From the NCBI GenBank assembly GCA_027365775.1, contig DAHXLX010000002.1, positions 1 to 64,000 on the forward strand: DNA of 64,000 nt. Reading direction: 5' to 3'. The position numbers and the translations under genes are program-made. Of the stretch, positions 23,550 through 32,619 are shown piece after piece. Position 1 is the first letter of the stretch. Each line of letters begins with the position of its first letter. The stretch comes from Candidatus Saccharimonadota bacterium (GTDB lineage: Bacteria; Patescibacteriota; Saccharimonadia; Saccharimonadales; UBA4665). The notes under the pieces are model-generated. The model ran no database searches. It was not told where the DNA came from and saw nothing but the letters and a program-made list of their open reading frames with translations.

Positions 23550-24280
23550 GTATTCAGAAAACTGTTGCTACTGCTATACGGGTTTTGAGCCAATTACGCC
23601 ATGACCGCCGAACTTTAGCCTTAATTCTTATAGTGCCACCGGTTCTTCTAACGATTCTAAAATATGTTTTTCAAGGTGAAACAAGTATTTTTGACAGGAT
23701 TGCTCCGATGTTACTAGGCATATTCCCGATGATAATGATGTTTTTAATAACGTCTATAGTTACTTTGCGGGAACGTTCCAGTGGCACATTAAACAGATTG
23801 ATGACGATGCCGATATCTAAATCCGACTTTATCTTTGGCTATGCTATAGCTTTTTGTTTATTGGGTTTTATTCAGGCGCTTATTTCCGGTGGAGTGATGC
23901 TCGGGTTATTGCATGTTACGGTACTTGGCGGAACGATACCGACTATGATAGTAGCCGTTCTGGCCGCTTTCTTGGGGGCGGCCCTGGGTCTGTTTACCAG
24001 TGCTTTTGCCAGAAGTGAGTTTCAGGCAGTACAATTCATGCCGGCATTCCTTTTCCCCCAGTTGTTAGTTTGCGGGTTGTTTGTAGCCCGAACTGAAATG
24101 GCTAAACCTTTGCAATGGTTTGCCGACGTTATGCCTTTAACCTATAGTGTGGAGGCAATGAAACAGGTAACGATTAATTCATCATGGACGCACAATCTTA
24201 GTCGGGATTTAATCGTGGTTGCCGGTTTTGCCGTTGTTGCGCTGCTTCTGGGCTCTGTCACTATACGACGGCAGGAATAA
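23546..24280 (+). CDS. ABC-2 type permease
   Basis: 244 residues. Six hydrophobic helices are spaced as in ABC-2 permeases, and ERSSGTLNRLMTMPISKSDFIFGY is the characteristic cytoplasmic EGTLxxL-type motif. It starts with TTG in a 4-nt overlap with the ATPase gene, so the two are co-translated. It works as the membrane half of an export system. Multidrug or polysaccharide export is possible. Confidence 0.9.
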   Translation: MSIQKTVATAIRVLSQLRHDRRTLALILIVPPVLLTILKYVFQGETSIFDRIAPMLLGIFPMIMMFLITSIVTLRERSSGTLNRLMTMPISKSDFIFGYAIAFCLLGFIQALISGGVMLGLLHVTVLGGTIPTMIVAVLAAFLGAALGLFTSAFARSEFQAVQFMPAFLFPQLLVCGLFVARTEMAKPLQWFADVMPLTYSVEAMKQVTINSSWTHNLSRDLIVVAGFAVVALLLGSVTIRRQE

Positions 24281-24377
24281 GACCATCTTCTAGATGATTG
24301 CTTCTACAATTCCCTAATATTTGAGTTGTCTTGGAATGCCGGTGGGAAATAATTGAACGTTTGGCCCGCGGACTATA

Positions 24378-24788
24378 ATGAGAAGTATGGATGCCAAAGG
24401 TCAGCAGACCAACCAGTCTATACCGCCTGCCAATCCGGTATCAACACCGCCAATTAATCAGGGCGTCGGTAATGATCAACCGGGGTCAGTTATAACCGAC
24501 AGTCAAGCCCAGGCGATTCTGGAAATAAATAATCTTCAAGCCCGGCAACAACCAAAAAATAAGTTTCCTATCAAGTATCTAATAATTACTGCGTTTGTAA
24601 TTGTTCTAACGATCATCGCCAGCTTTTTTATGGGGTCGTTTAATTCAACTAAAAAGACCAATTCTTCTGGCCTAACTATCGGGTTGCCAAAACAATCTAA
24701 TGCCACCAGCGGCAGGGGCGTGTCCAACCAAATCAATCAAGATGTCAAAGCATGCTCTAATCCGGTTAATGCAGCATTAATCTGTTAA
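24378..24788 (+). CDS. Small membrane-anchored hypothetical protein
   Basis: 136 residues. A polar Gln/Asn/Pro-rich N-terminus (to about 72) is followed by one hydrophobic helix (YLIITAFVIVLTIIASFFMG, about 75-94). A short Ser/Asn-rich outer tail carries two Cys (VKACSNPVNAALIC). The orientation is probably N-in. No domain is recognised. Polar N-termini of this kind also occur on 10139, 19718 and 53398. Confidence 0.6.
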   Translation: MRSMDAKGQQTNQSIPPANPVSTPPINQGVGNDQPGSVITDSQAQAILEINNLQARQQPKNKFPIKYLIITAFVIVLTIIASFFMGSFNSTKKTNSSGLTIGLPKQSNATSGRGVSNQINQDVKACSNPVNAALIC

Positions 24789-24829
24789 TAGTCATGGCTA
24801 CCGCTTATCAGGGAACTGGTTTTATTCAG

Positions 24830-25411
24830 TTAAATTAGATGGTAGACCAGCCCACCCATGAGCAAGACTAATCCGGTCCCGATACCGCCAATTATTAATC
24901 CGACCAGATTGATTATAAAATCTTCAAATATTATGCCGAGTGACATAACAACCACGCCTAAAGCCGGCAAGGTATCAAGCCCACTAAACGGCGGGGCGAA
25001 AAACGCGACTAATGAAAATATTAGAATTGTGCCGCCGATAAAGCTGGTAAACAGTTTATTGTTTTGCAATTTAACCAGTCTCGGATGAGATAATCTTTCA
25101 ACCCGGTTAATAAAGCTGACTAGTTTGGGTAACGCACTAAACTGCAGACTGTCAGGCAGCTTTTTATTCAACCAACGGTTCGGTAGCCACACGGTTCTTC
25201 TTCCGGCCATAAGTTCGCTTGCCAATAGCATAGCGATGATTTCTAATACATGGGTTACGCCACCGGTCGGCAGGGGCAGTGCCGGTATGGCGAGCAAAAC
25301 TAAAAACAAGACGGCGAAACTTTTTTCGCCAAAACTGTTAATTAAAGCTTGCACAGTAATTGGTTTATTACTGTTTAATAGCTGTTTTAACTGTTCGCTA
25401 AAGCTGGTCAT
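24830..25411 (-). CDS. ExoD-family membrane protein
   Basis: 193 residues from the ATG at 25411 (an upstream frame start exists at 25453). The opening LKQLLNSNKPITVQALINSF, the Pro/Gly turn LLAIPALPLPTGGVTHVLEI and the Arg motif SELMAGRRTVWLPNRW are typical of ExoD proteins, named after an exopolysaccharide regulator of rhizobia. Three to four membrane helices follow. The physiological role in CPR bacteria is unknown. Confidence 0.75.
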   Translation of the reverse strand: MTSFSEQLKQLLNSNKPITVQALINSFGEKSFAVLFLVLLAIPALPLPTGGVTHVLEIIAMLLASELMAGRRTVWLPNRWLNKKLPDSLQFSALPKLVSFINRVERLSHPRLVKLQNNKLFTSFIGGTILIFSLVAFFAPPFSGLDTLPALGVVVMSLGIIFEDFIINLVGLIIGGIGTGLVLLMGGLVYHLI

Positions 25412-25497
25412 GGAATCAGTATAACTATAAGGATCCGGCTTGACGGTAAGCATTCATGGACTTGCAAAGCCAAGCTAGTAGCGGATAATTATCCATA

Positions 25498-25923
25498 ATG
25501 AGGATAGACGCAATAAAGGGTGGCGTAGCTGTCCATGAACTGCCGATCAGCGTGTTGGGCGAAGGCGACAGGGTGTGCTTCAAAACATTAAGCGGTAGTT
25601 TCTACCAACTGGCTGTCCAAGCTGTGGTCAAGACTGAAACTACGGGACAACCTCATGTGTTTGCGCTGCTTACGAGATTAAGCGATCATCCGATATTGTC
25701 AACCGATGATCGATATCCAGGCTTTGATAACGATACGCTGTTTGAAATAATGGGCACCTTGTGGGAGACGAATCGTATCAATTACACGACGTATATTGAC
25801 ATAGACGCACCTCCGTCAATAAAGGTTTATGGTAGTGCCATGTTGAGATATGCCAACGAAATTGACAGAGCAATTACCACATCACCGGTTACGGCCATTG
25901 TTTACCAAAAATCAAATCAATGA
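25498..25923 (+). CDS. Hypothetical cytoplasmic protein
   Basis: 141 residues. The first half (GDRVCFKTLSGSFYQLAVQA ... VFALLTRLSDH) suggests a small beta barrel. The second half ends YANEIDRAITTSPVTAIVYQ. There is no signal or membrane helix and no family is recognised. It stands between convergent neighbours (ExoD-like upstream on the opposite strand and an MFS gene running toward it), so it has its own promoter. Confidence 0.55.
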   Translation: MRIDAIKGGVAVHELPISVLGEGDRVCFKTLSGSFYQLAVQAVVKTETTGQPHVFALLTRLSDHPILSTDDRYPGFDNDTLFEIMGTLWETNRINYTTYIDIDAPPSIKVYGSAMLRYANEIDRAITTSPVTAIVYQKSNQ

Positions 25924-25976
25924 CTTATCGTCAAGTCAGACTATCAGAATAAACAATTGCGCGTTGGGGTCGTTGT

Positions 25977-27149
25977 TTAAGACTTGACGTGGAGTCGATG
26001 GGCGTACCAGAACAAAGGTATGGCGCATAGCTGTAAAACAACAGAAAAATATACCAGCGTATGCACACTAATGCCGTACAGAATTCCCATTAACCAGCTG
26101 CCGAGGAACCAGGCAACTCCAAACCCGGTATCAAATAAACCGAAGGCGGTTGCCCGTTTCGTGGCAATGATAACTTTGCTTACCAACGGCTTGATTAAAG
26201 ACTCCTGGGCCGCGGCGCCGATTCCCCATAACACCATACCGATCAAAATCACCGAACCGTGTCCCAGGAATACCAACGGTGCAAAAAATGCTGCCGCCAG
26301 GAAACATATAATTACCGTTGCCAGATTGTGCTTATCGAACAGCTTGCCCAACACCGGGGCGCCGATTGCGCCGATGGCCATCGCCAATGAGTAATAGATT
26401 GGGATCATCTCAACCGAAACAATTCTTTTTTGCTGGAGGTGGAAACCGATTAAGGCAAAATCAGCGAAACCGGCAGCAATGCAAGCGGCGGCAGCCATAT
26501 ACCACCAGTAAGGCTTGGTGAAACCATCAACCGGTGGCGACAGACTCGGCTTTTCCAACGCGCTGGGGTTAGTGAAAGTATAGCGTGCCACTATCACCGT
26601 AGCGAGCGATAATAATGCCGGTATCAGCAGTAACGCATAACCGTGTTTATAGCCGTCTTTCAAGAACAAAACCAGAGCCATCATTAACGGCCCCAGCGTA
26701 GCACCGGTTTGATCGAGCGCCTCGTGTAATCCGAATGCCCAGCCTTGGCCGGTCTGCGAGCCGGCGTTAGACAGCATCGACTCGACCGCCGGTTTACGGA
26801 TTGCCCTGCCGGTCCTCTCGGCAATAATCAGTACGGCCGCCACCTGCCAGCTGCCTGCTAAGGTCAGCGCCGGCACAGCCAGTAAGTTAAGCGAATATCC
26901 AATAATGGCGTTTAACCAATAACGCTTTGATCTGTCGGCTAAATAACCGGACAGGTAACGAAGCGTGTAACCGATCAGTTCTCCGAATCCGGCAATAAAA
27001 CCAATCGCTGCCGCCGACGCACCGAGGGCACCTAAAAATTGGCCGTTTACGCTTCTGGCGCCTTCGTAAGTAAAATCGGCGAATAAGCTAACTAACCCGA
27101 TTAAGATAACAAAACGCAATGCGGCCTTAGCTGTATGTTGTTCTCTCAT
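25977..27149 (-). CDS. Major facilitator superfamily transporter
   Basis: 390 residues, about eleven to twelve hydrophobic helices in two halves. The first loop has GYLADRSKRYWLN, an MFS loop 2-3 motif. ERTGRAIRKPAVESMLSNAG fits the branch of Patescibacteria/archaeal MFS exporters related to drug or nucleoside efflux. The second half repeats the pattern with GAPVLGKLFDKHN. There is no neighbour that reveals the substrate. The gene is followed by a gap of about 50 nt after the divergent surface-protein gene. Confidence 0.85.
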   Translation of the reverse strand: MREQHTAKAALRFVILIGLVSLFADFTYEGARSVNGQFLGALGASAAAIGFIAGFGELIGYTLRYLSGYLADRSKRYWLNAIIGYSLNLLAVPALTLAGSWQVAAVLIIAERTGRAIRKPAVESMLSNAGSQTGQGWAFGLHEALDQTGATLGPLMMALVLFLKDGYKHGYALLLIPALLSLATVIVARYTFTNPSALEKPSLSPPVDGFTKPYWWYMAAAACIAAGFADFALIGFHLQQKRIVSVEMIPIYYSLAMAIGAIGAPVLGKLFDKHNLATVIICFLAAAFFAPLVFLGHGSVILIGMVLWGIGAAAQESLIKPLVSKVIIATKRATAFGLFDTGFGVAWFLGSWLMGILYGISVHTLVYFSVVLQLCAIPLFWYAHRLHVKS

Positions 27150-27198
27150 TTGATTATTAAACGGTTAGATTGTTTGGTCCATCATCAAGCGCAGTCGG

Positions 27199-28362
27199 TC
27201 AGTTAATAAGATGAGACTCTGGCGGTTTAGTGTTGTCGGTGGATGGATTTGAGTTGATGATTTTTGTCGATGATTGGCTGGTTGGCTTGGCAATACCGGG
27301 ACTAAATACGTTCCGATTGCCGGCATGATTGGTGTTTTTCCGATTGCCGCCCGGTCTTTTTCTTAAAAATATAAAATATATAACCGCCAGGGCCAGCACT
27401 ATGATTACTAACGCAATGTATATGCCTATGCTGGAGGATGCGTCTTTAACGGTTATTGATCGGGTTGCATTCTGATTTTTACCTACGAACAGCGTTTGGC
27501 TAATTGGCTTAATACCCTTACCGCTGATTGTTATACGATAAGATCCGCTGCTCAAGTTACTGAAGAAAGCTACACCTTGGGTATTGGTGCCAACGGTCGT
27601 ACCATTGCTCAATTTGACGCTGGCGCCTATGACCGGCTTACCGTTTGAACCGATAACTTTTATTGACAAACTACTGAAACTATTGGATGCAGCAATAACC
27701 GGTGTCGATGATGTAGGCGGGGTCGTAGTCGGCGACGAAGTCTTTTTGGAAGAGGATGATGTGCTGGTCGTTGATGTTGATGTGGTAGTGCTTTTAGTTG
27801 TAGTAGTTGACGATGCGCCTGAGCTGCCGCTATTTGAAGCGGTTGGTGCCGATAAGTTAAAGCTGGCCGATGTGTCAACGCCGTTCCACACGCTGACGGT
27901 GTTTGAATTTTGAATATCCGAGCCGCTGGCAATGCTAACGGTCGTCGGATTGGGCGAACTTGTACCTATTACCGTAAAACTAATAAACGCTATCGGTTGT
28001 GTACCGCTAACCGGCGAGCCGGAAGCTTCAGCTATGGTCACCGATCCACCGCCTCCCTTATTTTCTCCGGTATAAGTAAACGGTGTGCCGGTTAGAGAAG
28101 AGCTGTTAAACTGTAAATCAGCGGGATTATAGGTTAAGTCAACCTGAACACCCTCTACGTTATCACTCACTGACGAGTTTTCGGATACTTCCAGATTGAA
28201 ACTGCTGCCGGTGGTGTAACTACCGCTGTCGGGGGAGAGGATAAAATAGGCGTCGCCCGCAGCTTGGGCAGATGTCGGCGCCGGATATGACATCAAACCC
28301 GATAAGGCCATTGATAGGCCGGTAATAATGGCAATGAAACGCTTGACGGTTCTTGGCGTCAT
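27199..28362 (-). CDS. Surface protein with cohesin-like and carboxypeptidase-regulatory-like domains
   Basis: 387 residues. A signal peptide (IAIITGLSMALSGLMS ... SAQA) comes first. A cohesin-like beta domain follows (about 37-175; YFILSPDSGSYTTGSSFNLEV, then EGVQVDLTYNPADLQF). Next are a Ser/Thr linker, a small domain like those of carboxypeptidase-regulatory or PEGA type (NGKPVIGASVKLSNGTTVGT), one membrane helix (about 310-330) and a basic cytoplasmic tail. The protein should display the cohesin-like module outside the cell, where it could bind dockerin-like partners or a host. Partner not seen. Confidence 0.75.
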   Translation of the reverse strand: MTPRTVKRFIAIITGLSMALSGLMSYPAPTSAQAAGDAYFILSPDSGSYTTGSSFNLEVSENSSVSDNVEGVQVDLTYNPADLQFNSSSLTGTPFTYTGENKGGGGSVTIAEASGSPVSGTQPIAFISFTVIGTSSPNPTTVSIASGSDIQNSNTVSVWNGVDTSASFNLSAPTASNSGSSGASSTTTTKSTTTSTSTTSTSSSSKKTSSPTTTPPTSSTPVIAASNSFSSLSIKVIGSNGKPVIGASVKLSNGTTVGTNTQGVAFFSNLSSGSYRITISGKGIKPISQTLFVGKNQNATRSITVKDASSSIGIYIALVIIVLALAVIYFIFLRKRPGGNRKNTNHAGNRNVFSPGIAKPTSQSSTKIINSNPSTDNTKPPESHLIN

Positions 28363-28637
28363 AGGTTCTGGTATCCTGGCTGCTCCTGCATAAATAATGT
28401 TAATGCTTAGTCTAATACTAAATTATGTCACCCAAACTGTCAAAAATCTATTTTAATAAACAGTGCCGTTTCAGGCCATCGACCAACCGTGTCGATCAAT
28501 CGCGCTTGCAACTTCGACTTAACGACCCGTAGTCGAGAGTAGTACATTAGCCGACGGCGCCGGACTCTTAATAAACTAAACTGAGCTGACAATTGTTGCG
28601 ACGCAATTTGAACGGATTGTTATTTTTTGGTTAAATT

Positions 28638-29072
28638 TTAAGCTACTGTGGCATGATCCGGCCGCACCGCTAACCGTACGGCTGATTGGGCTAACTTAGA
28701 AACATTATTTCTCTGTAGGCATTCGTCGGCAGAAAATGTTGTTATAGCCGTGATTTCGCTGTTTTCGGGAATCGACAATTCAGCTGAAGGCACTATTAAC
28801 GCTGCCCGAAAAACGACCCACCGGGCTAGCAAGCTTACGTCATTGTCTGAGGTAACTTGGCCCTCGATGGTGAATGCATTGACCGGTGAGGTTGAAATAT
28901 TACTAAAATTAGCTATCTCTTCGTTTGCTTCTCTGATAAAAGCCATATCGGCTGTTTCGCCGCTGTTGATTCCTCCCCCCGGAAGATTCCACATTCCCCG
29001 TCTACCGGCTACAAAGACAAAACTTTGATCGCCGCAGCTAACCAGACCTTTGGCTGAAACCCGTATTTCCAT
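28638..29072 (-). CDS. Nudix hydrolase
   Basis: 144 residues. The Nudix box reads NLPGGGINSGETADMAFI then REANEEI, matching GX5EX7REUXEEXGU with the last Gly replaced. The start MEIRVSAKGLVSCGDQSFVF is the usual first strand. The substrate is unknown; MutT-like cleaning of oxidised nucleotides and NADH-type hydrolysis are both possible. It is isolated, between the cohesin-like gene and a divergent ABC exporter. Confidence 0.85.
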   Translation of the reverse strand: MEIRVSAKGLVSCGDQSFVFVAGRRGMWNLPGGGINSGETADMAFIREANEEIANFSNISTSPVNAFTIEGQVTSDNDVSLLARWVVFRAALIVPSAELSIPENSEITAITTFSADECLQRNNVSKLAQSAVRLAVRPDHATVA

Positions 29073-29198
29073 ATAATATTAAATAACACGAAACACTAAA
29101 AATAGCAAGTTAATCAGTTGCGTACCTGATGAATGAGAGTTGTGATAAATCTAATTCACCCAAATGAATTTAGACACTGATATAATTCAAGCTGCTTT

Positions 29199-30971
29199 AT
29201 GAGACAGCTGGGCAAGATATTACTATCCGCGAAAGAACTTTGGCGATTTTATGTCGGTATTGGCATATTCACCATTCTGGTGAGTGCTTCGGCGCTGCTG
29301 CAGCCATTATTTTCCGGCTGGGCGATCGCCGATATTGCCAAAGGTAGATCGGCGAGCTTGAAAATAGCGATTTTCCTGGCGATCGGTATTTTCGTGTTGG
29401 ACCTGTTGCAGAATTTATTTAACAACCTCGGTGGATATTTGGGTGACTTGATGTCAAACAGGCTTAATTTTATTCTCAGTCGCCGTTATTATGAGCATCT
29501 GCTGGATTTACCGCAAAGTTTTTTCGATAAGGAACTTTCGGGCAAGATTATCAATCGTCTGAACCGGTCAATCAATCAAATCACTAACTTTATCCAGATG
29601 ATGAGCAATAACTTCTTGCAGTTCCTGTTTACGACGGTATTCGCTCTTGTTATCGTGGCTTATTACAGTTGGCAGGTAGCATTGATGTTGTTTGCGCTGT
29701 ACCCGATCTATATCTTCATGACCGTACGTACTTCCGGCAAATGGAGTGACTATCAATCTAAGAAGAACCAGCATTACGACATTGCCTACGGCCGTTTTGC
29801 TGAAACCATTACTCAGATAAAAGTAGTCAAAAGTTATTTGCAAGAGAAACGTGAGCTCGGTATTTTCAACCATCACTACCGACAAGTAAATGAACTCAAC
29901 AAACCGCAAAGCCGCTACTGGCACAAACAGGACGTTTACCGACGGCTATTCCTGAATGTGATCTTTTTTGCCGTCTACCTGTTTATATTCGTTGAAGGCG
30001 TCCGTGGTGCCATGAGTCCGGGCGAAGCCGTGGCGTTAATCCTCTACGGAATGCAGATCCGCACGCCAATTTTTACCATTAGTATGCTGGTACAGAGTAC
30101 CCAGCGCGCCATTAGTGACAGTCGGGATTATTTTGCAATTATGAATACTCTGCCGGACATTGTCGACCACAAGGGGGCAAGCAGATTAATGGTTACAAAT
30201 GGAAAAATAACATTCGATAATGTGACATTCGGTTACGACCGCAAGCATCCGGTTCTAAAAGGAGTCAGTTTGACGATTGATCCCGACAGCAAAATCGCGC
30301 TGGTAGGGGAATCGGGTGAAGGTAAGACTACACTGACCAGTCTGCTACTTAGGTTATATGATTTGACTGCAGGCAAGATACTGATTGATGGCCAAAATAT
30401 CGCAACAGTCACCCAAGCCAGTTTGCGCGCCAACATCGGCGTTGTGTTCCAGGAACCGGCTTTGTTCAGCGGCACTATCAAAGAGAACATAGCTTACGCT
30501 AATCAGCATGCCAGCTTAGATGAAATTATTCAGGCCGCTAAAGCCGCTAATGCCGACGAATTCATTGCTAAATTTGATGACGGTTACGATACGGAAATCG
30601 GCGAACGCGGTCTAAAACTAAGCGGCGGTCAGAAGCAGCGGATTGCAATCGCCCGGGCCTTACTTAAGAATCCGCCAATCTTAATTCTTGACGAGGCAAC
30701 TTCCAGTCTTGATAGTCGCAGCGAGCATATGGTCCAGGAAGCGCTTGAACGACTGATGCGCGGCCGAACGACGCTGATTATTGCGCACCGCTTGAGTACC
30801 ATCAGCCGTGTCGATAAAATCATTACGCTTAAGGACGGTAAAGTTGACGAAACCGGGACACCGCTGGAGCTGGCTAAAAGCGGCGGCATCTACGATCAAC
30901 TGCTAAGATTGCAGCGGCATACCACTGAAGCCAACGAGAAGAAGCTGAAGAGCTATGAAATTGCACTATAG
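29199..30971 (+). CDS. ABC exporter, fused membrane and ATPase domains (MsbA-like)
   Basis: 590 residues. Six membrane helices (about 15-300) precede a nucleotide-binding domain: Walker A GESGEGKTTL, Q-loop region VVFQEPALFSGTI, signature LSGGQKQRIAIARALL, Walker B ILILDEATSSLDS, H-loop IIAHRLSTI. The half-transporter should work as a homodimer. Lipid, peptide or drug export is possible. The gene is followed 27 nt later by a DUF427 gene. Confidence 0.92.
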   Translation: MRQLGKILLSAKELWRFYVGIGIFTILVSASALLQPLFSGWAIADIAKGRSASLKIAIFLAIGIFVLDLLQNLFNNLGGYLGDLMSNRLNFILSRRYYEHLLDLPQSFFDKELSGKIINRLNRSINQITNFIQMMSNNFLQFLFTTVFALVIVAYYSWQVALMLFALYPIYIFMTVRTSGKWSDYQSKKNQHYDIAYGRFAETITQIKVVKSYLQEKRELGIFNHHYRQVNELNKPQSRYWHKQDVYRRLFLNVIFFAVYLFIFVEGVRGAMSPGEAVALILYGMQIRTPIFTISMLVQSTQRAISDSRDYFAIMNTLPDIVDHKGASRLMVTNGKITFDNVTFGYDRKHPVLKGVSLTIDPDSKIALVGESGEGKTTLTSLLLRLYDLTAGKILIDGQNIATVTQASLRANIGVVFQEPALFSGTIKENIAYANQHASLDEIIQAAKAANADEFIAKFDDGYDTEIGERGLKLSGGQKQRIAIARALLKNPPILILDEATSSLDSRSEHMVQEALERLMRGRTTLIIAHRLSTISRVDKIITLKDGKVDETGTPLELAKSGGIYDQLLRLQRHTTEANEKKLKSYEIAL

Positions 30972-30998
30972 TAAAATAGAGGGTAGTGAGGAATAATC

Positions 30999-31301
30999 AT
31001 GAAAGCGATATGGAACGATCAGATAATCGCCGAAGCTAATCACGCCGACCTGATATATATAGAGGGGAATTGGTATTTTCCGCCCAAGTCCGTCAAAAGC
31101 GAATTCTTAAGCAAGAGTACGACGCCGTATACCTGTCCCTGGAAAGGTGTTTGTCAGTATTTTAATGTTGGCAAGGATAAGAATATCAGTCGGGACAGTG
31201 CCTGGAGCTATCCTAAGCCCAAACCGAGCGCAATCGATACAGTTAAAAAAGACTTTTCCAACTATGTTGCTTTTTGGCGCGATGTCAAAGTGGTAGAGTG
31301 A
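30999..31301 (+). CDS. DUF427-family protein
   Basis: 100 residues. KAIWNDQIIAEANHADLIYIEGNWYFPPKSV, then PYTCPWKGVCQYFNV and AWSYPKPKPSA are the strongly conserved motifs of DUF427, a small beta-rich cytoplasmic domain with a conserved Cys-Pro-Trp-Lys-Gly core. Its biochemical role is not settled. It probably shares a transcript with the ABC exporter upstream. Confidence 0.85.
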   Translation: MKAIWNDQIIAEANHADLIYIEGNWYFPPKSVKSEFLSKSTTPYTCPWKGVCQYFNVGKDKNISRDSAWSYPKPKPSAIDTVKKDFSNYVAFWRDVKVVE

Positions 31302-31351
31302 CTAGCATTGGCAATCGGTCACAAATTCAATATTAGCTAAAAACCCTTGAG

Positions 31352-31579
31352 TTGCATTATTATAGATTTGTGACTAATTATAAGAAGCTCTATTTATCAG
31401 CTGACGACAAAAAGCTGTTCGGCGTCTGCGGCGGTATCGGCGAATATTTTAACATCGACTCGACCCTAATCCGTTTGGTCTGGGTGGTCGCCACGCTGTT
31501 TACCGCGCTGGTTCCCGGATTGATAGCTTATATCATTGCCGCGGCGGTAATGCCGGCACGTCCGGAACATACAGCTTAA
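31352..31579 (+). CDS. PspC-domain membrane protein
   Basis: 75 residues from a TTG; a GTG at 31370 giving VTNYKKLYLS is an equally plausible start. DDKKLFGVCGGIGEYFNIDSTLIRLVWVV is the PspC domain. The rest is a hydrophobic helix pair. PspC proteins sense membrane stress. The 3' end overlaps the convergent RNB gene by 4 nt. Confidence 0.85.
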   Translation: MHYYRFVTNYKKLYLSADDKKLFGVCGGIGEYFNIDSTLIRLVWVVATLFTALVPGLIAYIIAAAVMPARPEHTA

Positions 31580-32547
31580 GCTGCTGATTTGAGCGCTAAT
31601 AACCCAAGTGATTTAGCGGTTTTTTTAGCTAATTCGCCGGCTATTTGCTCCAGCTCGGCCAACTCATATGGCAGAGGGCTTCCGCCAAGCATAGCGTGTA
31701 GTAATTGGTGATTGACCAAGTCAGGAAAACGTCTTAATGGTGATGTGAAATGAGTGTAAGGCTTAAAATTTAACCCTTCATGTCTGAGTGGAGCGGTTGA
31801 ATATTGTGCCAATCCGATATGGTCTAGCAAATCCCGCTCTGCTTCGACGTAGCTATTAACATCCAAGTTCCTCCGCGCTAAAGGAGCCCTTGTTTGATGA
31901 TAGCGGTAAAGCCACGGCACGGAACGCTTGCTCATTGTCTCGGCTATTATTCGATTGGCTAATAGCATGTATTCGCCAATAGCTTGATGACAGTAACTGT
32001 TGGGCAGATTTGACGGTCTGCCGATGTCTTTATTAAGAAGTCTTGATATGTCAATGATCATCCTGGCCTTGCTGTCGCCGCCGACGTATCGCTTGGCAAG
32101 CTCTCGATAACTAATCGCATCGCAGCTTACCAGTCTTGATTGGTAGATGTCCAGATCGTTTACCTGGCGCGTTACCGGATCTAACCGCATGCATAAAGTT
32201 ACCGCTGGAGCCCCCAGTCCGTGGTGGTTGGAATTTAAACTTAATTTATCCTTTGAGATCGACAAAGGCAGCATCGGGTCAAGTCCATTGACCGATGATC
32301 CGTAAAAACTCCAGCCTTTTTGTCTGGCTTGATCGACAAGCGGTGTGTCCTTTTCAAGTAATCCGGCATCCGATATATGTATCGCCACTCTGTATGTTCC
32401 ATCTGAATTGCCGGTGACATCAATGGCGTCATCGATTTCGGCCGGGTTTTCCGGGTCGACAGCTACTCCTGTTTCCTTCGGGCGGCGCAATAGTTCATCG
32501 GACGATATATACCATTCAGCTGCTTGCTTTTCAGCGGCTGAATGCAT
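31576..32547 (-). CDS. Stand-alone RNB-domain exoribonuclease (RNase II/R type)
   Basis: 323 residues, RNB domain only. GVAVDPENPAEIDDAIDV carries the catalytic Asp cluster. GSSVNGLDPMLPLSISKDKLSL, RYHQTRAPL and YTHFTSPLRRFPDLVNHQLL are further conserved RNB blocks. The cold-shock and S1 RNA-binding domains of full RNase II/R are missing, so it is a minimal form. It should degrade RNA 3'-5'. It sits next to alr on the same strand but 72 nt apart. Confidence 0.88.
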   Translation of the reverse strand: MHSAAEKQAAEWYISSDELLRRPKETGVAVDPENPAEIDDAIDVTGNSDGTYRVAIHISDAGLLEKDTPLVDQARQKGWSFYGSSVNGLDPMLPLSISKDKLSLNSNHHGLGAPAVTLCMRLDPVTRQVNDLDIYQSRLVSCDAISYRELAKRYVGGDSKARMIIDISRLLNKDIGRPSNLPNSYCHQAIGEYMLLANRIIAETMSKRSVPWLYRYHQTRAPLARRNLDVNSYVEAERDLLDHIGLAQYSTAPLRHEGLNFKPYTHFTSPLRRFPDLVNHQLLHAMLGGSPLPYELAELEQIAGELAKKTAKSLGLLALKSAA

Positions 32548-32619
32548 ACTTTCTACCCGACGTCATAAGCCTATTTAAGCATAAACGTTAACATTAGCAA
32601 GTGATATGTATCACAATAA